Part shown: positions 1 to 9,547 of the stretch, in pieces
How positions within the stretch are numbered: the first letter of the stretch is position 1
How the letters are laid out: each line of letters begins with the position of its first letter
Source of the DNA: Teratosphaeria epicoccoides
Taxonomy: Eukaryota; Ascomycota; Dothideomycetes; Mycosphaerellales; Teratosphaeriaceae
Assembly (NCBI GenBank): GCA_021401465.1
Contig: JADDMT010000216.1
Location: 1-34,671 of the forward strand
Direction of reading: 5' to 3'
Length of the DNA: 34,671 bases
The notes under the pieces: model-generated
Told to the model about the DNA's origin: nothing
Database searches by the model: none
What the model saw: only the letters and a program-made list of their open reading frames with translations
Translations under genes and position numbers: made by a program

Positions 1-240
1 TGCTTATAACCCCCGACGCTCCTTAATTAGGGAAAGCATGTCTGAGCCTAACCCCGTAGGGGTACCGTAGGGTCAGCGACGTGGGGGCGTCCTACGTCGA
101 CAACTGATCCTACTCGGACGACATACGGGCCAACGTATGTACGAAGGACCCCCTTGCCATATGTGGCAGGGTCACTACATGCCAAGGGCGGCCATTAGAA
201 CCCATGCGGTTCAAATGGTCCCCTAGTATCAACCGTATCA
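1..240 (-). mobile_element. LTR of the BC chromovirus family, cut by window edge
   Basis: Nearly the same sequence occurs at 26775-27014 and, in part, at 34584-34671. Read on the minus strand it begins TGATACGG at 240. The bases to its right (CTATAGCAATTAG) are not the purine tract that flanks the LTR at 27014. So this is the outer edge of an element whose body lies to the left of the window, or a solo LTR, inserted next to the J chromodomain. It keeps several CA/TG sites that are TA in the other two copies, so it is the least mutated copy. Confidence 0.85.
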
Positions 241-521
241 CTATAGCAATTAGACCTATATTAGATGGCGTATTGACGCTACTTAGTGTAGACACTAGCA
301 GGCCGTAGCTACGGTAGTATGCCTATACTAGCTCTTCTAATCCCGTCATATTCTTAGGCAGTTCCTACGTCATGTTATCGTATCTAACCTACTTAACTAA
401 GTACCGTAGCTCTTCCTTACAGGTAGCACCTTGTGCTAGCTTTCCTCGCTGCTTAGCTATCTTGTAGTCGATAATAGCTTCGACTTCGTATTTGTTACTA
501 TTAGGGTATACTTTAATAGTA
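241..521 (-). pseudogene. C-terminal chromodomain of Ty3/gypsy element J
   Basis: Minus-strand translation gives a chromodomain: KYEVEAIIDYK, then ELRYLVK-stop-V-YD, MT-stop-E-P-like, and a final helix ending AYYRSYG. The stops fall where the family has Trp (YLVKW, TWEP). Chromodomains sit at the C terminus of chromovirus integrases and bind modified histone H3 tails. The matching integrase C-terminus ends at 9821 (the PPVK region), 9.3 kb away, so the 522-9818 insert separates the two. Joining with one TA removed leaves a one-base frame difference, so a small indel must also be assumed. The 3' end abuts the LTR at 1-240. It could instead be a separate chromodomain gene, but the fit to the open end of J makes that less likely. 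Confidence 0.75.
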
Positions 522-712
522 GACATCTTATAGATTAGAGAAGATATAGATAATAGATAAATCTAAGCTACATCTAGAGAGTAGATACTACTAAAATATA
601 AGAGATATCTATCTATCTGCTCTATATCTTTTACCTAATAGATTAAGAGCTACAGATAATCCATTGTCGCTAGACTAAGTAGATATCTATAGATAAAAAG
701 CTTAAACAGAGC
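522..712 (+). repeat. Left GATA-rich inverted terminal region
   Basis: After the terminal GACATCTTATAGAT come dense AGATA/TATCT runs and a final AGATAAAAAGCTT. The composition mirrors the right end in inverted orientation. Such subterminal repeats often bind a transposase. Confidence 0.55.
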
Positions 713-894
713 AAAATCTGAGAAATTAAGATTTAGAACTTGTATTTAGAGTACATGAAGCGCAAAGTCCTACCTATTAACAGGAGTAGAGCTTATCGAT
801 ATATAGTATGCACACTTTCAAGCCTTATTACTAATAGAACTCTAACATAGGCTCTGCCTATACGTCTGTCTATGTCATGTCTATAGTAACCCTC

Positions 895-1561
895 TTAATT
901 AGCACTCATTATTAGGGCATAATGACCTATACTCTTTATAATCCTTCTAACAAGCTACATGTCCTTCTGCTGAATAGTAACGCGCTTGGCATAGATAGCT
1001 GCCAGGTTCGCATCTAGACATGTAGTTAGCAACTACGTAATGCAACTTACATTAAAACTTACTCTTAAAGTATAATACTAAGTACACTTTAGCTACCTCT
1101 TAAATTGCCTAAATAGTACTAGCTTAGAACCTGACGTCAGGTATTCTTGCGTTGTCCTTTGTAACCTCCTAGACAAGCCTCTAGAATAGTCTCTTTTAAA
1201 TTAACAGATCTACAGAATACTAGTATCTCCTGATCTCTCTTAGCGCTATCGCTATAAGCAAGTCAGTAATTAATCTTAGTAGAGAGTTACAAAACATACT
1301 ACTAGCCTTCTACTTGTGCTTCCTTCTCTATAGCGTACTACTGCCCTAAGCGTCCTTCTTCTTCTTCTTCTAACTAGTCTTCTAATGCTAATCCTTACGA
1401 GTCTTAGTGCCTTTCCTAGCAGCCGCTACTGTAGTCATAGACTTGCCGCTAGTACTCTTGCAAGGCACTTTCTAGGCAGTTGTGCTTTAAGTAGTACTAT
1501 TACCTTGACCGCGTAACGCAGCCTGCTATTTAAGCTAGGCTTCAGGGAGATTAGGAGGCAT
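895..1561 (-). pseudogene. Histone H3-like gene 1 (two introns)
   Basis: With two introns removed (1252-1299, donor GTATGT; 1014-1062, donor GTAAGT, branch TGCTAAC) the gene codes for 189 residues from the ATG at 1561; canonical H3 has about 136. The long basic tail holds KSTSGK and AAARK, like the K9-K14 and K27 contexts of H3. The histone fold follows: IALREIRRYQ, DLLI-KRLFQRLV, VRFQAS, YLVLYF, then IYAKRVTIQQKDM and LVRRI. Loop 1 (DNARIPDV) is about two residues longer than in canonical H3, a trait of centromeric H3, but RFQ is H3-like where CenH3 usually has RWQ. The dozen or so internal stops are TAG/TAA at Gln or Arg positions, as left by RIP. Role inferred: a nucleosome H3 variant encoded by a mobile insert. 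Confidence 0.88.
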
Positions 1562-2157
1562 GTCTAAGACTATTAGTATCGAGCTTGTATCAGGATATCT
1601 GCAGACGTACTAGCTATAACAAGGTTGCGCTAGTTGCGAAAAGGTAGGAATAATGCGCTACTAATTAAAGCTATGTCATGCGGCGAATGCGAGTACGGGT
1701 AAGTAATAGATCGCTCTAGTAAAGCGCAAGTACGAATGTAATAAGTAAGGGTTATTAGAGGTTAGTGCTACAAGAAAGGTTGTAACGAGTCATGAGGTAG
1801 TAAGGTAGGGCCATTAGTTGCTAGGGCTATGTGCGTAAGCTGTAGTAATACGCGAGTCGATTAAATTTAGAAGGTACGTAATATGCTTAGGTCTTAGAAA
1901 AGCAAGTGCGCATATGTCTACAGCGTGTCTATAGCGTGTCTATAGCATGTCTACACTATACTAGACCTAGCTTAAGAAGTAGTAATACTCTGTAGGTACT
2001 TTAAAGTATTATCTAAATCGTTGCTTAGTTAGTAATACTAGTATAACGAAGGGTAGGGTGATTAGAAAGTACCGAGTGCTTATTAAAAGGCCGTATCGCT
2101 CCTTCCTTTTAAGAACTGCCCTGTAATTAGACTAGTTAGACTTTAGGTAGTAATCTT
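1562..2157. other. Non-coding spacer upstream of H3-like gene 1
   Basis: I find no convincing coding frame here. It holds a run of the 11-bp motif at about 1913-1957 (GTCTACAGCGT, GTCTATAGCGT, GTCTATAGCAT). It presumably contains the promoter of H3-like gene 1, but I see no clear TATA box. Confidence 0.45.
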
Positions 2158-2433
2158 TGTCTATAGCATGTCTATGTCAACTTCGCACAAAAACAAGAGA
2201 CTAGTGATTTACTTACTAAAGATTAGGTTGCCTAGACTCATACTGCCTATAAGGTATATTAGCAGGAAAGCTTAAAAGAAGCTGTCTATAGCATGTCTAT
2301 GTCAACTTCGCACGAAAAGGAGAGACTAGTAATTTACTTACTAAAGATCGGGTTGCCTAGACTTGTACTATCTATAAGGTATATTAGTAGGAAAGCTCGA
2401 AAAAAGTTGTCTATAGCATGTCTACATTAACTT
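2158..2433 (+). repeat. Tandem repeat, about 125-bp unit, two copies plus a partial third
   Basis: Units begin TGTCTATAGCATGTCTATG at 2158 and 2282. A third at 2408 follows the unit for about 25 bp. Each unit opens with two copies of the 11-bp motif and continues TCAACTTCGCAC, then GAGACTAGT. The two full copies differ mostly by C/T and G/A changes. Confidence 0.85.
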
Positions 2434-2439
2434 TGCATG

Positions 2440-2600
2440 AAAGCGCTAAGTAATATCTACTTCCTAGCGCTAAACAGCTTTTACTCTTACTACCTAGCGC
2501 GAAGCAGCCTTGCTTTAACCTGTGAAGCGCTAAGGGATATTAGCTTCCTAGCACTTAATAGCTTTTACTCTTACTACCTAGCAAGTTTGCTAGTATCTAA
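2440..2600 (+). repeat. Tandem repeat, 84-bp period
   Basis: AAGCGCTAAG at 2441 recurs at 2525 and the rest follows in step, including CTTTTACTCTTACTACCTAG in both copies. The open frame across 2437-2625 is a by-product of the repeat, not a gene. Confidence 0.75.
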
Positions 2601-2623
2601 GAGTAGTTACTCTGAATTTCGCT

Positions 2624-2942
2624 AAGTAGGTTTGTATATAAGGTTCTAGTAGTAGGTAGCTTGCTATTTGCGGGACAGAGCTCTATGATCTGTCCTAAAG
2701 AACGTTAGATGTCTACGGCATATCTACGGTATGTCTACATAGCTAGATAGTAGCTAAGCAGGGCTTCTTAGGAGGCAGTCGTCAAGTAGGTTTATGTATA
2801 AGGTTCTAGAAGTAGGTAGCTTGCCATTTGCAGGACAGAGCTCTATAATCTGTCCTAAAGAACGTTAGATGTCTATAGCATGTCTACAGCATGTCTACAT
2901 AGCTAGATAGTAGCTAAGTAGGGCTTAGTAAGAGGCAGAAAG
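2624..2942 (+). repeat. Tandem repeat, 160-bp period, two copies
   Basis: AAGTAGGTTTG at 2624 and AAGTAGGTTTA at 2784 start two copies that share GGACAGAGCTCTAT, then TCTGTCCTAAAGAACGTTAG and a pair of the 11-bp motifs. Each contains a small inverted repeat (GGACAGA...TCTGTCC). It lies just downstream of H3-like gene 2. Confidence 0.85.
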
Positions 2943-2948
2943 ACTAGG

Positions 2949-3533
2949 TCATCTGTAGTGCGTCCTGTCGATACTACTAAGATGCCTTTTTAGCTACTAA
3001 ACAAGCTATATATCTTTAGGCATAATAGTAATATGTTTTAAGTAGATCGTAATCATGTTATACCTTTCGAACTTAGCGACAAGATATGCTTCTATAGCCT
3101 CTTACAATATAACTAAAGCAAGACTTTAGAAGCAATATTCTACGTAATATAGTGCTACTAAGCCTGCAATCTCTTAGACGAGCCGAGTAAATGGCAACTT
3201 TCGTAACAAGAGCTTAGTGCCTTTCTAATACTTCTAAATCTCTCGTATAGCTACTAGCCCTAGCTTCTTAGGCTTATGCCGTTAAAAGGTCTAACTAGTC
3301 TAAACTGCGATTTTGTTCCCTAGGCCTAGGGTATAGGAGCCGCTTTTTAGACGCCTTGCTAAAGGTGTTTCATTAAGGTAAGCTTGCATACAGCTAATAG
3401 TAGTAGACTTCTTTGCAGGCTTACGCTTTTTTGTAACCCTTTTCTTTAGCTATATACAGTTACGGGAAGTAGGGCTCCTTATAGGGTCCGCATTACTCTT
3501 ATTAGTATCCTTGATACTACTAAGTAGTAGCAT
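2949..3533 (-). pseudogene. Histone H3-like gene 2 (diverged, intronless)
   Basis: The frame from the ATG at 3533 to a TGA at 2949-2951 gives 194 codons without introns. A basic tail (KKRVTKKRKPAKK) is followed by an H3 fold: RHKPKKLGLVAIREI, KLLLRKLPFTRLV, EIAGL, an unusually long loop 1 (about three residues over canonical H3), AYLVAKFER, then HITIMPKDI. The last motif is nearly identical to the ITIMPKDIQLARR segment of H3. Internal stops are TAG/TAA at Gln, Arg or Trp sites, fitting RIP. It is clearly a different H3 from gene 1 (different tail, loop and intron content), so this is not a recent duplication. The long loop 1 is CenH3-like. A nuclear, nucleosomal role is inferred only from the fold. 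Confidence 0.85.
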
Positions 3534-4014
3534 ATTGCTAGAAGGACGTGTCGCGCAGGCGATTTAGTAAACAAGACAGAAGTTAGAGCGAGAAAATCAG
3601 GATCCAGGGCAGGCGAAAGACTTTGAATTACACATAGTAGGGCCGTACTATTCTAAATTAAGTAGTGATACCTATAGCGTCAAAGCTTCGAATCAAGAAT
3701 GTAGTGTTAAAGCGTATATATACTACATAGCATAAGGTCGCTAGAAGAGTAGTATAGTACTTAACTTCAACAATTTGAGATAGTAGTCTTAATTGCTAAG
3801 CAATGCTATAAGAGTCACGTGAGTTAGCAAGTAACAAGTTAATTCTAACGCTAACGCTAAGTTATACCTTCCTTCTTTACTACACCTTCTAATTACTACC
3901 TAAAAGCAAAGCTTCTTTTAATCTACAACTTACACTTCTTCTTCTCTGTTACTACTACTAAAGCGCTACTATACGCTACCTAAAGAATTCTAATACCTGT
4001 ACTAGCTGATTATC
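3534..4014. promoter_or_regulatory. Divergent intergenic region between H3-like gene 2 and the plus-strand gene
   Basis: H3-like gene 2 runs left from 3533 and the next gene runs right from 4015, so this stretch probably holds both promoters. The last 150 bases before 4015 are CT-rich (CTTCTTCTTCTCTGTTACT), as is common upstream of fungal start sites. No coding signal seen. Confidence 0.5.
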
Positions 4015-5129
4015 ATGGCACTAAAACGCAAGGCAGCGAATCTCGTAATCCCTAAGCGCCCTACGAAGCGCTATATCTTAGACCTAGGTCGATTGCTCTT
4101 GACTTATCCTAATGTAGTTTAAGAATATAAGCGAAGGTAGAGACTATAGCCTAATGCTTAGTTAGTAGACACATATTAGAACTCGATCTACAAAGTAAAA
4201 ATGCAAGTAGCTTAGCGCTTTAAAGACAAGAATCCTAGCATGTCTACACAAGATCTCGCGTACTAGCTCCTACAAGTCAAGCATGTAGCAGAGCAGAAAT
4301 TATGAGTCTATCTATATGTCTACAGCATGTCTATAGCATGTCTATAGCATGTCTATAGCAGCTAACGTACTTTAGTCAGGCTAATAATAGCATGTTACTA
4401 CTCCTAGAGTACGATGAAGATAGTAAAGAGCAAGAGACTACAGGCAATAATGATACTAGCAATAATTAGGCCACGAGAGATTTTAACAGCTAAGCATTTT
4501 GTCTTGAGGTTATTACTCTTTAGAACAGCCAAACCTATTGCCAAGATAATTCATATTACGTCAAATGCGCCTAGGTTACTATTATATAGTGTCTAGATAA
4601 CATAGAGCTATATTTAGAAGATTAATTCTAGAAGTAGGAGATTAAGGATCATGATATGACTAATGTAGAAATAGAGAAGAGAGTATATAGATTATTCTAG
4701 CTAGCAGAGTAAAAGGCAGTAGTTAGGGTTTCTTTAGACTTCTAGAGATCTGCTATGTTCTGCCTACATACAAAGCTTAATTACTTACATAAGTAGGATA
4801 ACAGGCTAGAAGAGTAGCCCTTGTTTAAGTGTAACCTGCTAACAAAGACAGAGATTAAGGTATGTTTTATGTCTAGCGTACTATTTAATATGCTAGACGT
4901 ATAGGCGCGAGCTACAGGCTTGGCGTCATGTGACCTCGCGGATGTTTAAGATGCTAGACATACAGGTACTAGCTACAGGCTTAGCATCATGTAACCTCGC
5001 AGATATTTCTTAGGTTATAGTGTGTGTGCATATGTAGCCGACTATAATCAGCCCTGTTACAGGACTAATTACTAAGCCTTTTAGCCATGCTAGGTAGTAG
5101 TGAAAGGTCGGCACACCTTCCCTATTAAG

Positions 5130-5145
5130 AGTAATTAGTCCTGTA
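5130..5145 (+). promoter_or_regulatory. TRIM primer-binding site, self-complementary
   Basis: AGTAATTAGTCCTGTA is a perfect 16-nt reverse complement of TACAGGACTAATTACT at 5058-5073 inside the LTR. It begins 2 nt after the LTR end. This is the arrangement of Tf1-type self-priming, where the 5' end of the RNA folds back to prime. Confidence 0.8.
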
Positions 5146-5390
5146 TAGTCAAACCTAGGTTCGAGCGATCTTTTCGCTTAGATCCCTAGCTAAGAGTACA
5201 GGGTATCTACAGATGCTAACTAGCTTAGGGTAACATATGCCTGACTATGCGGGGTGAAACTACTACTAAGTCATGTGTCTATAGAGAGTTAGCCGCCTCC
5301 CTCTAAGTCATGTGTCTATGCAGACCCCCTTGCCTCTAAGTCATGTAATAGTATGCCGTTTAGTTTAGTAGAACTAAGGGCGGTCCCCTT

Positions 5391-5405
5391 AGGGAGAGGG
5401 GATAA
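5391..5405 (+). promoter_or_regulatory. TRIM polypurine tract
   Basis: AGGGAGAGGGGATAA directly precedes the second LTR and fixes the element's sense strand as plus. Confidence 0.8.
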
Positions 5406-6265
5406 TGATATGCTAGACGTACAGGCGTGAGCCGCAGGCTTGGCGTCACGTGACCTTGCGGATGTTTGAGATGCTAGACATATAGGTGCTAGCTACAGGC
5501 TTGGCATCACGTGACCTTGCGGATATTTCTTAGGTTGTAGTATGTGTGCATATGTAGCCGACTGTAATCAGCCCTATTACAGGACTAATTACTAAGCCTT
5601 TTAGCCATGTAGGATAGTAGTAAAAGGTCGGCACACCTTCCCTATTACTATTAGCAAGTACTAACTTTTACAAAATAGCGCCTCCTTAACTAGGTCGAAG
5701 CTAGCAAGCCTATATGTATACACTATCTTATTAGCGCCCTAGAGCGGGCTATGATGCAGGGCTTCTTGTGTAGGACAAGCAGTTCTTTTAGAACGTGTTC
5801 CTCTAACTAGAACGCGATCTTAAGACTAAGAGGAAGATCCCTAGACAATATAAGTTCCTAGGGCCTGCTTCTCTCTACCCGCTAAGCGCTAATATGACTG
5901 ACTACTAGATCAGACATAGCTTCTTAGAGGCACGACTAACAGAGTTATAGTAGGCAGAAGAATATTGTTACTAGATTGTAGTTACAAGCAAGCTGTTTTA
6001 GTAGTAGTATACTAGTGCTATTTAGCACGACAGCTACGAGGCTTTCTAGGCAGCAAATGATAGTTTAGTCTAGAGATTACAACTAGCTAGCCTTGTGTTT
6101 AGTGTAGAACTAAGGCGTTAGGCCTAGAGAAGAATAAGCGTTTTTACAGAAGGGCATTAATTAGAGCAAAGGACTAGAAAGGAATGTCCGCTACAGGGGC
6201 AGCTAGATATAGCGAGAAAGTGCTACGCATTAACGCTACGCCTACTAGGGCATTAATTTAACTAG

Positions 6266-6808
6266 CTTCTTAATGGAGCTCATTTTGCAAGGGCCGTACT
6301 AAGCGGGCCTCGCTTTAAGTTAGCGTTAAATTAAAACTAGCTTTAACTACAATTTCGGTCTAAAGCTAGCCTCTTAAGCGCGACAGAGTGTACAACGACA
6401 AAAAACTATCTATCTGTAAACAGTCAGATATCTGCGTCTATCTGTTGTTTGTTTACTTTCCTACTAACGCGTCAGAAGTAGCAATGCCTATTCTTACTAC
6501 ACTAATACATAGAACACCGCGGTCCTAAGTTAACACAGACTGCTAAGCTAACAGCTAGAGCCTATTACGCTAATTAACTCGTTTAAGTGCATGACAGAGT
6601 GTAGTAAGATAGTCGCTATTACTTGACCTCTAACGTAATACCTAACCGCAACCCTTAGACTCGCCTACTCTCTACTCTGCTACTCGTTCCTAATTAGCGA
6701 CTTTTCTCTTTAGCTAAAGGTTAGCATTTAGCTAGCAGCCTAGTAGTAGCGTTCCTTCGTCACCGCCATTCTGACCTTAGTATCTCTAGACCTGTCATTT
6801 TAAGGAGC
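6266..6808. other. Non-coding spacer, probable 5' region of the hAT gene
   Basis: No coding frame is supported. It contains two copies of GACAGAGTGTA (6384 and 6590), which could be a hAT terminal or subterminal motif, and a CT-rich stretch before the hAT start. No convincing inverted partner was found downstream of 9433. Confidence 0.4.
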
Positions 6809-9433
6809 ATGGTAACTACTACCTCTACGACCCTAAGTACTACCAAGATTTTGTCTAATAGGTTACATTAACGTAGTAGCAGCTAACTAGTAGGTTTAAG
6901 AAGAGAATGCAAGGGAAGACAAGGCTGCCGATCTAATGGGGCAAGGCTAGCAAGTTATTAAACGCGTAGGCAATATATGATAAGGGCACTCTTAAATCTA
7001 CTAGAGAGCCTCGAGCTATATGCAGGATCTGTGACAAAGCTCTTAACTATCTAAGTATCTCGACAGGGACGTTACCTCTTCTAACCTACCCTAACTCTCA
7101 GAAGTGTGAAGAGGCGCGGCAAGCGCGTGCATAGTAGTCAGACGCGTTAGTAAGTACTATGACGTAATCTAACATAGGTGTACTACTATAGACATGCTAT
7201 AGACATGCTGTAGACATGCTATAGACACATCAGATTATTAATGATTTCTATAGAAACGCCGTAGAATAGATAACAGCACTACAGCATAGTTAATAGCAGC
7301 TAATTTCCTAGCAATAATAACGAAGTGTATTGTTTCGCAGGGCCTACCTCTTACCTTCTTCTAGGAAGAGGATATGCAGAACACTTACTAATGCTACTTC
7401 TCGAAGCCTGAGTTTCGAGCTGCATTAACTTAGCGGTAGCGCATACTGCTTACAGATGCCTCTATTTAGGAGAAGCTTCTTTCTAAACTTGTAGGTAACT
7501 TTAAAGTTACTCTCGCGGCTAACACGTAGTAGGCGCTATATAGTAAAGCATGCTTCCTTGCTATCAAAGCATATTAGATTAACGATAACTAGTCCTTCTA
7601 TGAAGAGCTGCTTGATTTCTATTCGATTAAGGGCTCTTACACTAGTACCGACTTTGCGAGGATAATAGAAAATAACATTGCTTACTACAAACTCTGACGC
7701 TAGCTTATAACGATTACTACTAACAATGCTAGTAACAATAAAACGATAGTCAAGGCTATGAATGACGCTATCGACGCTATTCGGAAAGAAAATGCCCTAT
7801 AGGAAGTCGTAGACCTTGAAGCTTTAGATAGTGATATTAAAGACCTAGAGCTAGTAAAGGTTCCGTGCCTCTCGCATACTATATAGCTTGCTACAGGTAA
7901 GCTCTACAAGGTGTTAAGGGCTAATACGACTAACGAGGATTTAGTTAGGATCAAGGACAAGAAGGAGGCTCAGACTAATCTTAAATTGCTTGAAGCTACG
8001 TCAAAAGCATTAGATGGTAGTCAAGGGGAATATGCGCTACTATATCTAATTACAAAGGTCTGTTAATGCTACTAGTACCTTGTATACGACTACAAGCTAA
8101 CCTATATGAATGTTATAGATCCGACACATAACGATTAATATTAACGTAAGCGGGACGCGTAAGGAAGCCTTTAATAGCATCTAAGATGCCTTTGCAAAGT
8201 AAGGGACCGTTAATAGCGAGGGTATACTATAGGGTAAGCCTCTCTAAGCATAACAAGACATGAAGACCTAATAGGATTTGACTATAATCATACTTGTCTA
8301 ATATTAAAAGCTCTGCCCTACTATTAAGAAGTACATCGATAGCTAAGATCTGAAGTAGCTAGCGCTTAATCCATAGGAGTAGAAGGTACTAGATTATGTG
8401 ATTAACCTTACACGTCCGTTTGCGCTTACGACTATAATCATCAGGCAGACGTAAGGTCCTACACTGCATTTTACACTTGCCTTTTACAACATGCTGTTCG
8501 AGCTTATTAAGGCTAAGAGCAAGCTTCAGAAAAAGATAGCGCCATGGCAAAAGGTGCTCCTTAAAGCGCTTAACGAGGCTTAGGATTAACTAAACAAGTA
8601 CTACAGAGACACTAGTTACTTACATAAGGATCTTTACGTAATAGTAGTCCTTCTAAACCTAAGGATGAAAGATGCTTACTAGAAGACACAAGAGTTTAGT
8701 AGCAATCTAGAGTACGTCAAGCATGCTTAGAAATTGCTTAAGACACTATAGCAAAAGTAATACTAGGACAGGGCTAAGTCGTCTTCTACTACCTACCCCT
8801 AGCTGCAGAAGAGGCTGTTTAGCAACTTTACGCTTATAGGCTTCCTTCTACATGAAGACTAAGCATAGCTAGTTAATGTTAGTAGAAATGAGTTCGAGAG
8901 GTACAAAAACGCAGGTTTGTCTATAGCATGTCTACGTTAGCTTGTATAGTGTTATCTTACTAACCTTAAACAGGTTTGTCTATAGCATGTCTACATTAAG
9001 TTACATAGTGTTATATTACTAACCTTAAACAGATCTTAGCTTAGAGCTTAGTTAATTTAGTGACAAGATCTGTATAGTATAGAGACACCTTGCTTACTAG
9101 TTCCCTACTCTAGCCTACCTTACGCGCAATGTTCTGTGTATACCTATAGCGGCTGTTAGCGTAGAGCGGACTTTTAGTATTACCTGCTATACGGCGCGAT
9201 ATAATCGCAATTATAGTCTATTAGTGTTTTCTGTAATTATGATGATTCGCTATTAGGTACAAGCTAAGAAGACTAATGCTAAGCTAGAGGCTTAGCTACG
9301 TATTAAGGCAGATCTTATGTTTGTGTTAGATACAGAGATAGATCCGGACATACGGCTCTATAACTATAAGGTCATAATAGAGGAGATAAAGCGGATGATA
9401 TCTTACGAAGGTATTAGCGATAGCAAAGAGTAA
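6809..9433 (+). pseudogene. hAT-superfamily transposase
   Basis: Blocks in order match fungal hAT transposases. A BED-type zinc finger lies at about 7020-7105 (CRICDKAL, then GTLPLLTYPNSQKC). Next come PEFRAALT near 7410, the catalytic-domain segment ITITTNNASNN at about 7700-7740 (ADNASNN in the family), and VPCLSHTI near 7865. A helical block (RDTSYLHKDLYVIVVLLNLRMK) sits near 8610-8670. After the second intron comes the C-terminal dimerisation region (IPIAAVSVERTFSI, TARYNRNY, MMIRY) at about 9150-9255. Stop TAA is at 9431-9433. Intron 1 is about 7150-7253 (GTAAGT...TATAG) and intron 2 is 8915-9032; both contain the 11-bp motif. Many in-frame TAG/TAA codons make it inactive. The start at 6809 is uncertain because the BED frame is offset from it. 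Confidence 0.88.
8915..9032 (+). repeat. Intron built of two tandem 59-bp units
   Basis: Units 8915-8973 and 8974-9032 are each exactly 59 bp. Each starts GTTTGTCTATAGCATGTCTA and ends with branch-like TTACTAACC and acceptor AAACAG. Removing both joins ...AAC GCA G to AT CTT AGC in the frame that leads into the hAT C-terminal domain. Removing only one would shift the frame, because 59 is not a multiple of three. Confidence 0.85.
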
Positions 9434-9547
9434 GAGGAACATAATCGCTTTAGTCGTCTAAGGTAGCCAAGAGGTCCTACTCTATCATGATAGAAGGATA
9501 CATATGTAGTAGTATAGACACGAAATTCAAGTACCTTGTTAATGTTA

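Larger units (their letters stand above)
4886..5647 (+). mobile_element. TRIM: 762-bp miniature LTR retrotransposon
   Basis: Two direct 242-bp repeats (4886-5127 and 5406-5647) flank a 278-bp non-coding core. The element starts TGATATGC (TAATATGC in copy 1, a RIP change) and ends CCCTATTA (probably CA mutated to TA). CTATT occurs on both sides (4881-4885 and 5648-5652), a 5-bp target duplication. A purine tract lies just before the second LTR, and a self-complementary primer site lies 2 nt after the first. It encodes no protein, so it must have been moved by another element's enzymes. Each LTR also contains an internal duplication of about 60 bp, beginning ATGCTAGAC. Confidence 0.9.
4860..5678 (+). 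other. Intron interrupted by a TRIM
   Basis: Removing the TRIM and one CTATT copy leaves a 52-bp intron: donor GTATGT, branch TACTAAC (in AGTACTAACTTTT), acceptor AAATAG, where CAG has probably become TAG. The reading frame before and after (TEIK, then RLLN) continues. The small LTR element therefore landed inside a pre-existing intron. Confidence 0.75.
4015..6265 (+). pseudogene. Unassigned multi-exon gene
   Basis: I do not recognise the family. From the ATG at 4015 a basic N-terminus (ALKRKAANLVIPKRPTKRY) leads into a Trp/Gln-rich stretch with RIP-type stops. A second coding block (about 4380-4859) includes LFLAE/AVVRVSLDF-like helices and ends at a good donor, GTATGT, at 4860. The last block (5679 to a stop near 6263-6265) ends with a hydrophilic, helical region (RKCYALTLRLLGH). 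A frame change near 5770 needs an indel or an unseen intron. A further intron is likely around 4306-4375, made of 11-bp motif copies and ending GCTAAC...TTTAG, but the frames on its two sides do not join cleanly. Its place between H3-like gene 2 and the hAT gene suggests cargo of the same insert. I saw no tyrosine recombinase or DDE signature. Confidence 0.5.

Noticed and set aside
1..240. LTR A as the 3' LTR of element J
   Set aside because: No purine tract precedes it, and J's RT and gag are unlike those of the BC element that owns this LTR.
2158..2942. CRISPR-like array
   Set aside because: Units are long tandem repeats without spacers, in a fungal context.
5150..5165. tRNA-like B box (GGTTCGAGCGA) in the TRIM core
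   Set aside because: No A box, acceptor or cloverleaf pairing; treated as chance.
6590..9490. hAT terminal repeats starting CAGAGTGTA near 6591 with an end near 9476
   Set aside because: The right side offers only ACTCTAT and a 5-bp CATGA match, too weak for TIRs and an 8-bp duplication.
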